Shown here: one piece after another, positions 43,266 through 50,895 of the stretch | Layout: every line of letters starts with the position of its first letter | Numbering within the stretch: the first letter of the stretch is position 1 | The notes under the pieces: model-generated | Database searches by the model: none | Told to the model about the DNA's origin: nothing | Seen by the model: the letters and a program-made list of their open reading frames with translations, nothing else | Translations under genes and position numbers: made by a program | From: Defluviitaleaceae bacterium | GTDB taxonomy: Bacteria; Bacillota; Clostridia; Lachnospirales; WQUN01 | NCBI GenBank assembly: GCA_009786535.1 | Contig: WQRX01000003.1 | Coordinates: 2,325 to 66,324 of the forward strand | Direction of reading: 5' to 3' | Length of the DNA stretch: 64,000 nt

Positions 43266-43805
43266 TTAATTTATCCCATAAACCTGAAGGGGCTGTCTTA
43301 CAAAGACAGTTCCTTTTTTCACCATCGTAGAATATACCCCGCCACCACGTAAGCGCCAAATAGAGTCGCGTCTGTACAGAGGGGGCTCTGTTTGACGCTT
43401 ACTATCGGTCACGTATAGCGGCTCGCCACCTACGGTAATGTTTACTTCTACCGCCAGCAAATTAACGGGGTCATCATAGTTTACATGCATCTCTACGGTG
43501 ATGGGGGTGTTGCCGTTTACATCCAATGCCGCGAGCGTGTCAAGCAGGCCTATGCATAGCGTAATGTTCCCATTTGGGAAGGCGAGAGAAAGGGGAATGC
43601 CCGCTTCCGCCAACATGGCTATCATTTCATGGGTAAAGACCTCAACGTATTCATCAAAACTAGCATAATCATCGAAGAGGAGGAAATCGTCGGGCAAATC
43701 AATAGACGTCACATCTATTTCGGGGCGTGGGATAAAAATTGGTGGGGGCGCAGGCTCTGTTTCAGGGGGCGGCGTTACCGTTAACCGCCCGCTTAAATGG
43801 TGCAA
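43266..43805 (-). pseudogene. Truncated secreted protein (C-terminal part only)
   Basis: About 179 codons remain. They encode a proline-rich linker (TPPPETEPAPPPIFIPRP) and a globular acidic domain of unknown family. There is no signal peptide or ribosome binding site. In the same frame the coding reads upstream only a few codons (NDTVGANYTLHH) before it meets a ppdK-derived segment. The gene was probably cut by that rearrangement. Confidence 0.6.
43285..43319 (+). terminator. Terminator after the response-regulator hybrid gene
   Basis: Arms AAGGGGCTGTCTT and AAGACAGTTCCTT are followed by TTTT. It overlaps the last codons of the convergent gene fragment. Confidence 0.75.
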
Positions 43806-43828
43806 GGTATAGTTTGCGCCAACGGTAT

Positions 43829-44014
43829 CGTTAAGCTGCGCATGCCCGTTGCGCCGGAGCCAAGGGCCTTCTTCGCATCTTTGGGGCTGTCAGCGTTGGT
43901 ACGTACACCTACCGCGCCTTTTACTTTTTCTACCCAGCCCATAAACGTGCCGAAGTCACCTTTATCGGTGTCCACTTCTACCGTTTTAACTTGCCCAAGG
44001 TATACGTTACCCGC
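43829..44014 (-). pseudogene. Internal fragment of a ppdK copy
   Basis: This segment encodes NVYLGQVKTVEVDTDKGDF and onward to KDAKKALGSGATG, matching an internal region of about 60 residues in the intact ppdK at 50896-53526. The DNA is close to 51868-52032, with changes mostly at third codon positions. Both flanks are unrelated to ppdK. It has no start signal of its own. Confidence 0.88.
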
Positions 44015-44077
44015 GTATGCACTACACCCCCACCGCCAGTACGCTTTAGTCATTTTATGTAATAAATAAATCCCCGC

Positions 44078-44926
44078 TTATGCACCAGCGGGGATGGGGG
44101 GGTGCTCGTTTAATAAATTCATTAACACATCTAGCGGTAAATCCGTAACCTCTGCAACATCATTTGGCGAATCGCCTCTGCTTAGCATTTTTCTTGCAAT
44201 TTTTTTCGCTTTTTCATTATCACGCTTTACCAACCAACCGCCCTCTTCCATTGCGTCAATAATGATTTTCATACTTGTTTCTTCGGAAAACATATTTATC
44301 GCCTCCTTAAAAATGAGCGGGTTTGCCTTTACTAGCCTATCCAAAAATATATTTTTATCATCAAGTAATTTTCGGTCTTTATAAAACTGTAGCGTTTTTA
44401 CCATATCCGCCACGCTTAAGTTACTGCGCAGGTTGTGCAGAAACAAGTTTTCATCTTCCGACAAACGCTTGCTCTCTAATATCTATATCGGAAAAACGTC
44501 ACCACTTATATAATATATCCCGCGCTCTACTTCCTCAACCGTAAAACCGCGTTCTTGCGTCAACTGCTTTATTAATTCCCTAGGAAAAATCGTGAGCGAT
44601 ATCGAAATGGTTATGTCCGTCAACGCCACCTTTTCAAACGAGGAATAAATATATGCATATCCTAACACTTTTTGATAATCCCAAAAGGAGAAGCTGTCTT
44701 TTTCCGACTTGTATTCGACGATATTATGCGTTTTAAATATTTTGCCTATGTTCTTTTCAATTTTTACATCCTTAACCTTTTTTATCACCAGTGTGTCCAT
44801 ACGAAGTGCTTCTTCACTTAGGGTATACTCGCTAATAAACTCTAGCGCGTCGGCATATTCGTATAATTCTAGCTGGAGGGCTTCGTGATGCGCACCATGC
44901 CAGTAGATTTTATTATTTTCGTCCAT
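44078..44926 (-). pseudogene. PD-(D/E)XK nuclease-like (Rpn/YhgA-like) gene interrupted by one amber codon
   Basis: Two halves lie in one frame, separated only by TAG at 44483-44485. The N-terminal half starts at 44926 (GGGGGCAAGCGA upstream) and has RMDTLVIKK followed by NIVEYKSEKDSFSFWDYQK. That is an Asp-x(n)-Glu-x-Lys pattern of PD-(D/E)XK enzymes. The C-terminal half (from ILESKRLSEDENLF) is helical. The intact length would be 282 residues, as in related multi-copy proteins of Clostridia. A CAG to TAG change would explain the stop. No other lesion is seen. Confidence 0.78.
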
Positions 44927-45003
44927 TCGCTTGCCCCCTATGTGATAATTATATCGCGGAGAGCCTGTATTGGCAACGATGCGAAATAAAGCGAAATAAT
45001 TCA

Positions 45004-45037
45004 AAAACGGTCTTACCTGTCGTGGCAAGACCGTTTT
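45004..45037. terminator. Bidirectional terminator
   Basis: An 11-bp stem AAAACGGTCTT/AAGACCGTTTT with a 12-base loop. A-run and T-run flanks serve both directions. It lies between the nuclease-like gene and the surface-protein gene. Confidence 0.75.
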
Positions 45038-45103
45038 ACATTGATTCCGTTATAGTACGTGCTCGTCAATTCCTATGTTGCGAACAGTTGTAAAAAGTTA
45101 GGG

Positions 45104-48100
45104 CTACCACGCCACAATTATCTCATCACCTGCAGTAGCAATGTCATACCCAATAAGTCGCCCAATAACATCCAGCGGAAGCATAAACCGCCCGTCAATA
45201 ACGGTTGGGGGTTCATCCAATTGAGTGGTTACGCCGTTAACTTGCAGGGTGCTTTCATTTGCGCGGATATTGCTTAGGGTTATCCATTCCCTATTGCTTG
45301 GTGTTTGCAAGGTAAGGGTGGCAGAGGCTGTGGCGGAATCCCAATGTACAAAACCCTCGTCATACGGTGCGTGCTGCATTAACGTATACACAAACGCGCG
45401 TAGGGAAATAAATACGCGCTCGCCTATAGTGGCTAAGGGTTGACTTACCCCACCAATACCCGCTTGGGTGTTTAGCACAAGTATAGATGGTACATGTATG
45501 AGACGTTCGTAATACGTATACGCATCTTCTTGCAGGGGCGCAAGGGTGAGCAGGAAATACGGTAGTTGAATGGTGATATACAGTACGCCGTTTATATCGG
45601 TTGCGTGTTCATCTAACAGCGTTATGAGCAGTGCGTCCTCGGTAATGCTAAAGAGGATATCTGCCTCTTCTGCCAATAGGGCAAGGGCGTTAACGGCATC
45701 TTCATCCAACACAATTGTGCCCGCGGGTAGGATAATTACCAAACCAAGGGGCGTTTCCGCAAGGGCTTCCCATAAGGTATAGGGCAGTTGAATTTGGGTA
45801 ACATCGTCAAAAATCTCGTCAGCTAAGTCGAAGGTAAGCACATTGTTGTACGTAGGATAGGTGACAAGGGCGTAGGCTTCCTCATACGTTAATTGTAGTT
45901 TTGCCCTATCGCCCATGATGTGGACAATGAGTTCCACGTCATTAATGGTTATAACGGTTTCTACATACGTTGCCTCTGTGGGTGCGGGGGAAGTTTCGGG
46001 TTCGCTTGTGCTTTCCTCATTATCATCCCCTGGTGAAACGTTATTGTTTTGGTTACCGCTATCGTTATTTCCGCCGCCGCCACCCCCACCATTGGGGAAG
46101 TATAACGTATTTAATGTTAGCGTAAACAATTGGTTTGCGCTTTGCACCCCATTGCTTGCCACAATGGTAAAGTGGTGTGTACCCGCAGGGATAGCCCCCG
46201 CAAATTGCAACTCGCCCGATGTGGGGTTAATGGTTACCCCCGCAGGTGCATTGGTGAGCGCAAATGTGGGCATGGGGTACCCTTTAGCCATTACATTTGT
46301 GTGGTTAAATATACCCGCTATGCCTGTAAATTGCGCGGGCGAGGTAAATACAGGGCTTGTGGTGGGGGTTACGCCTAAGTCTTCCATTACTTCGGCAAGC
46401 AATTGGGGGTCATTCATTTCCAGTACCATGGCTAGGCGTATATCCATGGGCATGGCAACCATTACCCCCGCAATGGTGGAAAGGGTCGAATCTTCCAACT
46501 GCATTGTAATATTTGCCGTACCCGGCAAATCACCCACTACATTGAAGGTGGCAACGCCGTTTGCGTTAACAACGGCGTATTCCTGCGTGGTTACTGTGTA
46601 GGGGTTATCGTTGGTGGCGAATACGCGACGCCCCGCAACGGCGTTGCTTGGGCCAACCTGTACGCTAATCGTCCCCGACTCGCCAAAGGCTAAGCGCAAG
46701 GGCGCGGCGGAAATGGTCTTAGGCTCTGGCACTACGGTAAGGGTGCGGGTCACATTCGCGGCAAGGCGTACATTGGCGTAACAGCGCACCGTATTATAAA
46801 TGGTAAATTCCACTTCCCCCGATATGGGGTGTGCGGGTACAAAACGCACAATCGTCGCAAAATTGCGTGGGTTAACCCGCGCACTGGGGAAACCACTCGC
46901 CTGTATAAAACCGTGCAAATAATCCTTGCCAAGGAAGTTGCTCTCCTTGTTCACCAGTTGCAATGTACCCGCAATGGGTACGCCATTTTGCGTTAAGGTG
47001 AAATGGTTGGGGGTTAAATATTCGGCGTACATAAACTTATCAAATACCACTTCTATCGCCGTGGGGAAGGCACTTACCCGCTGCACCGTAGGTACGCGGC
47101 GCGAGATAAGTCCCACATGTACCTCCAAATGCTCGGGCGGTACAGGCATATAAATGGTGTCAACGCTTTCAAAACCTTCTTTTGCAAAATGTACGCGCCA
47201 GTTACCGGGGGGCACATCCCAGGCATAGTGTCCGTCCTGCCCTGTTATTTGCGGGTTTACTTGGTCGTATTCAGCCGCATTCCAAGGTGTGTTGCTACCT
47301 TGGCGGAAAATGGTTGCCGTTACCCCCGCTAAGCGGTTAGACAGCACCCCTTCATATACGTAACCCGAAGGGTCAATAATAATGCGGTAGCGTATTTCAC
47401 GTTCTTCCCGCAGGGTTACGGCTTCTTCCCCATCCACAACACCGTAGAAGTAAAAGCCGTTAGTACCCCGCGCATTACCCACGGGGAACCGCCCCGGTTC
47501 ATTAACCGTGGCAATAATTACTTCCGCTGCCGTGTTAGAATGCGCCCAAAACACAAAGGTTCTGCCCACAGCTTCGGGTGTAAAGGTGACAAACCAATGT
47601 TGATTACCGCCAAAAGTTTCCAATATCATTTGCCCATTAGCAAAGGTGTGTGTACCACTGTTGGAGTTAATTGTACCGCTATTGGGTTCATCCCGTGGGC
47701 GCAACACGTAGGCTTGGGTAGTTACCGCCGGGCTTACCACAGAGTTGGGGAAGAGTTGACTGTCCCTAAAGCGCGATTGTTCCACCGCTACCCCTACTTG
47801 CTGGGCAACAATGTCGTTTACACTGGTCGTTGTTTCGTGGTGCCAAAACATTTCAATCACCAAACGGCCGGAAAGGTAGTTTTCCAGCACCGCCGGCCTG
47901 TCAAGGAATACCCAACGGTCATTGTCAGGGGAAGTGGGGCGCATGGCAAAGGTAGCCGCCGTAGAACCATCTGGTAACTTCATTAGCATATTTACTTCCG
48001 TAACACGGGAACCGGCAGGTACGGCTAACAAAAGATTATAGGTAAATGCCTGGTTTGGCTGATATATGAGGGTAGCCCATCGCTGGCCCGGTATATCCCA

Positions 48101-49801
48101 AGTATTCATTTCCTGTGACATCACGCCGCTAAGGGCACCGATAACCCTAAAGCTTTCAACGGTGGGGGCCCCGGTGCCTACACTCCTAAAGTCGGTTTGG
48201 CCTACCGCCCGTATGGTTAGCCCATGCACATTGGCGGTAACCACCACTTCATGGATACCCATGTTAGCCAATATATGGCGGGTGCTAAAGTAACCGTTAG
48301 CATCTACGGGAATGGTCCTGACAAACACGCCGCAACAATACAGGCGCACGCTTTGTATATTGGCTTCACTGGTTACCCGCCCCGATATTTCTTGGTTAGG
48401 GGCCCAAGTGAAGGGGGGTAGGTTTACCGTAATGCGGGAGCGTAACGCAACCATGCCATTGGGGCCGTCCCCAATGGGCAAGCCCAAGACAAGCACGTTA
48501 TTGGGGTGTGTAAAAGCGAGCCGCCCTTGGGCACTGTTATGGAAAGAGTGGGAAATGGTAAGGGGATTGTGGTTGGGGGAAGTCATAAAACCAATCAAGT
48601 CGCCCACCGCGTCTATCCGTAACCACGTAGCAGAAGTGGTATCGGGGTTTAACAAATGGGCATATAAATTACCGTGTACATAACTGTTGCTAATAGAAAC
48701 CCTTTGTTGGACGATGTTGTTTGTGCCGGTAGCGGCAACCACCCCAATTAGCCCTCCGGCAACGGTTTCCCGGGTGCCGGCTATGGCTTCGCTTACATTA
48801 AAGGCCGCCACATTACCCAAGCTGTAGCTGTTTTCTATGGCTACGTGGCCACGGCTGCGGCCTACCAGCCCACCGGCAATGGTAATACCCCGCCCACCGA
48901 TGGCAGAAATACTGCCGTCGAAGTAGCTGTCCCGTATATCCAGCAAGCCGAGGCCCGTTGTGCCTATATCGCCAACTAAGCCACCGGCTACCAATGAGCC
49001 GCTGGGGCCGTCTGTATTGGTGACAAAAAGGTCCCCCACTACGGCTACATTGTGGATAAGTAAATTTGTAAAAGGCCCTGCCGAGGCAATTACCCCACCA
49101 ACGGTTTTGGTTATTGCGCTATTAGATGCGTTGGGCATATCTATCCTGTCGTTGGTAAAGTGCAGTCCCAAGTTTAATACCGCTACGTTTGCTACCATAC
49201 CAATGGTGCTGGAAAAAAGCCCAAAGGTATAATTCGGCAAGGTGGAGCCGCTTCCTATTGTGAAAGAATAGTCCGGGCAAAAGAATATGTTGTATATGCT
49301 ATGCCCCATGCCGTTAAATACGCCGCCAAAAAGCGGGATGGGTACCCAAGGGGCGGTAAGGTGTATGTCGTTGGTTAAATAAAAATATACTCTACTCGTT
49401 CCGTTAAAAGGCCGGTCTAAAATAGCCCTCAGCTCTGCCTCGGTGGAAATGGCAACCACTTCAATTATACTCCACTCCTCGGGTATTTCTGCCAGTGTGG
49501 GGGCAAGTAATGTGCCCCCGCGGGTCAACGCAGGGGGTGGGTTAACAGGCAACTGCGGGTGGGTAACTAGGTTAAATGCACCTATCTCTTGCAAGGGCGC
49601 AATCTCTATCGGCGGTACGTAAATGGCGGGGGGTGTGGATATGGCAGCAGGGGTGGTTATGGCCGCAGGGGTTACTCCCTGCACCTGCGCACTTATGTAT
49701 CCCTCACCGCCTTGCCCAATATCGAAGGCAAATACCCCAAATACGTTGTTCATAGCCATAACCACCGCAACAAACAATGCCAGCATACGCTTCTTCTTCA
49801 T
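45104..49801 (-). CDS. Very large secreted surface protein with C-terminal copper-amine-oxidase-N-like domain
   Basis: This 1565-residue protein starts with a signal peptide (MKKKRMLALFVAVVMAMNN, cleavage after VFAF or nearby). It continues with a GLUG-like repeat region (about residues 150-450, repeated GGLVG and NSY motifs). Several Ig-like and carboxypeptidase-regulatory-like modules follow (AGVTATIFRQGSNTPW region), then a glycine-asparagine linker (GGGGGGGNNDSGNQNNN) and a stalk domain (VFISLRAFVYTL, RFMLPLDVIGRLIGY) that often anchors cell-surface proteins. No sortase motif is seen. It is probably an adhesin or glycan-binding protein. The ATG at 49801 has AGAGGATGG upstream. Confidence 0.82.
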   Translation of the reverse strand: MKKKRMLALFVAVVMAMNNVFGVFAFDIGQGGEGYISAQVQGVTPAAITTPAAISTPPAIYVPPIEIAPLQEIGAFNLVTHPQLPVNPPPALTRGGTLLAPTLAEIPEEWSIIEVVAISTEAELRAILDRPFNGTSRVYFYLTNDIHLTAPWVPIPLFGGVFNGMGHSIYNIFFCPDYSFTIGSGSTLPNYTFGLFSSTIGMVANVAVLNLGLHFTNDRIDMPNASNSAITKTVGGVIASAGPFTNLLIHNVAVVGDLFVTNTDGPSGSLVAGGLVGDIGTTGLGLLDIRDSYFDGSISAIGGRGITIAGGLVGRSRGHVAIENSYSLGNVAAFNVSEAIAGTRETVAGGLIGVVAATGTNNIVQQRVSISNSYVHGNLYAHLLNPDTTSATWLRIDAVGDLIGFMTSPNHNPLTISHSFHNSAQGRLAFTHPNNVLVLGLPIGDGPNGMVALRSRITVNLPPFTWAPNQEISGRVTSEANIQSVRLYCCGVFVRTIPVDANGYFSTRHILANMGIHEVVVTANVHGLTIRAVGQTDFRSVGTGAPTVESFRVIGALSGVMSQEMNTWDIPGQRWATLIYQPNQAFTYNLLLAVPAGSRVTEVNMLMKLPDGSTAATFAMRPTSPDNDRWVFLDRPAVLENYLSGRLVIEMFWHHETTTSVNDIVAQQVGVAVEQSRFRDSQLFPNSVVSPAVTTQAYVLRPRDEPNSGTINSNSGTHTFANGQMILETFGGNQHWFVTFTPEAVGRTFVFWAHSNTAAEVIIATVNEPGRFPVGNARGTNGFYFYGVVDGEEAVTLREEREIRYRIIIDPSGYVYEGVLSNRLAGVTATIFRQGSNTPWNAAEYDQVNPQITGQDGHYAWDVPPGNWRVHFAKEGFESVDTIYMPVPPEHLEVHVGLISRRVPTVQRVSAFPTAIEVVFDKFMYAEYLTPNHFTLTQNGVPIAGTLQLVNKESNFLGKDYLHGFIQASGFPSARVNPRNFATIVRFVPAHPISGEVEFTIYNTVRCYANVRLAANVTRTLTVVPEPKTISAAPLRLAFGESGTISVQVGPSNAVAGRRVFATNDNPYTVTTQEYAVVNANGVATFNVVGDLPGTANITMQLEDSTLSTIAGVMVAMPMDIRLAMVLEMNDPQLLAEVMEDLGVTPTTSPVFTSPAQFTGIAGIFNHTNVMAKGYPMPTFALTNAPAGVTINPTSGELQFAGAIPAGTHHFTIVASNGVQSANQLFTLTLNTLYFPNGGGGGGGNNDSGNQNNNVSPGDDNEESTSEPETSPAPTEATYVETVITINDVELIVHIMGDRAKLQLTYEEAYALVTYPTYNNVLTFDLADEIFDDVTQIQLPYTLWEALAETPLGLVIILPAGTIVLDEDAVNALALLAEEADILFSITEDALLITLLDEHATDINGVLYITIQLPYFLLTLAPLQEDAYTYYERLIHVPSILVLNTQAGIGGVSQPLATIGERVFISLRAFVYTLMQHAPYDEGFVHWDSATASATLTLQTPSNREWITLSNIRANESTLQVNGVTTQLDEPPTVIDGRFMLPLDVIGRLIGYDIATAGDEIIVAW

Positions 49802-50103
49802 GACAAACCATCCTCTCAATTTTGCGACAACCTCGCGTTTAACTCGCGTTACCCAACTGGTAACAAATTGTTGCCAGTTGCCCTAAGGGGGTGTTAGAAA
49901 AATTCCGTATTAAAAAAGCGGTTATCCCCGCGCAAAAACACACGGAGTAACCGCAAATTACCCAAGTTAAATAACCGCCTGGTTGCGATAATTATTGTGG
50001 TTGGCGTCACTTTGTCAACCCCTAAATAACTTTTCAGCATTTATAACATAAGTTGGGATAAATTTCAATCCCTTGTTTTTGTATTTGTTCCCGCAACGCT
50101 TCA
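49802..50103 (-). promoter_or_regulatory. Upstream region of the surface-protein gene with strong hairpins
   Basis: A 13-bp imperfect palindrome (CAACTGGTAACAA with its partner, 49854-49880) lies about 55 bases before the start codon. A hairpin GCGGTTA/TAACCGC spans 49919-49956. No gene is seen. The palindrome could be an operator or an RNA element in the leader. Confidence 0.45.
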
Positions 50104-50505
50104 TTAAAAATTGTTTTGGGCTTGTTTTGTTTTTTTCGATGTAAGTTTATTTGCCTTGAATAACCAGTTCATAACCACTTGTTCATTTATGTTTTCGCGT
50201 CCCCCGGCAATGCGATGGATGGGTTTAAGCCGTAGCACCCAATAAGAGAACACCGCAATTTGTTTTAGCTCATTAATTTTCATGCCGTTGTGGTACATTA
50301 AATAATGCAGTTTACGTTGGTTTATCCTAATTATTGCTGTATTTAATAACGCGCCATCTACATGGTAATCATTTATATTTATCCCCAGTTCGCGGAAGGC
50401 TTTTCCAACCATGCGTTCGGCAAAAGCGTGTCGTTCAAGTAATTTTTCCTCAGGTTCTTGTACATAATATGAATACAGCGCCCCGTTAAACTCAAAATGG
50501 CTCAT
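50104..50505 (-). CDS. Small protein, unknown function, second gene of a two-gene operon
   Basis: This 133-residue protein has a mixed alpha/beta look with many basic residues at the end (KANKLTSKKTKQAQ). No family is recognised. Its ATG overlaps the stop of the small gene upstream by four bases, so translation is coupled. The size and layout recall toxin-antitoxin pairs, but there is no motif to support that. Confidence 0.6.
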   Translation of the reverse strand: MSHFEFNGALYSYYVQEPEEKLLERHAFAERMVGKAFRELGININDYHVDGALLNTAIIRINQRKLHYLMYHNGMKINELKQIAVFSYWVLRLKPIHRIAGGRENINEQVVMNWLFKANKLTSKKTKQAQNNF

Positions 50506-50675
50506 TGTCTTGTGTCATCCTCGCTTACGTCTGCATCATATGCCTCAAGGATAAAAGACATATAATCCGCTTCTTCAGTGATTGGCGCATTTCCCATACG
50601 TTCATTTTGCGCCAGTAAATTTTCCCCGCGAATCATATCCAATCGTTGTTCCCGCGTCATGATTAATAGATTCAT
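50502..50675 (-). CDS. 57-residue acidic protein, first gene of a two-gene operon
   Basis: The frame runs from ATG at 50675 to TGA at 50502. It has AAAAGGTGTGAAGAT upstream, a good ribosome binding site. The protein (MNLLIMTREQRLDMIRGENL at its start) is helical and ends in acidic residues. The four-base overlap with the next gene supports it being real. Confidence 0.65.
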   Translation of the reverse strand: MNLLIMTREQRLDMIRGENLLAQNERMGNAPITEEADYMSFILEAYDADVSEDDTRQ

Positions 50676-50762
50676 ATCTTCACACCTTTTTGCAATTTTT
50701 CATATTATTATTGTTGCAAATATATCACAGGATATGCAGGCAAACAAGGCAACTATCAAGCA

Positions 50763-50880
50763 AAAGCCCGCGAATCTTCACTCGCGGGCTTTAATATTAA
50801 AGTTTTTGCCTCGCTTTTTTCAAAAAGCGAGTGGGTTATGCGAATACTTTGCATTCGCAACGGGCAAAGCCCACGGTATT
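50763..50880 (+). repeat. Dispersed hairpin element, long copy, after ppdK
   Basis: The first hairpin is AAAGCCCGCGA/TCGCGGGCTTT (50763-50792). It is followed by the core AAAGTTTTTGCCTCGC with arms CTCGCTTTTT/AAAAAGCGAG (50811-50831). A larger third hairpin has arms GTGGG/CCCAC enclosing TGCGAAT/ATTCGCA. The ending GGTATTAAT matches the copy at 54097. It lies just past the ppdK stop and may end that transcript. Confidence 0.75.
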
Positions 50881-50895
50881 AATTTTTTATTCCTC

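Noticed and set aside
44483-44485. Amber codon as a recoded sense codon
   Set aside because: TAG ends the permease at 2248, the GNAT fusion at 10472 and the small gene at 38071, so it is used as a normal stop.
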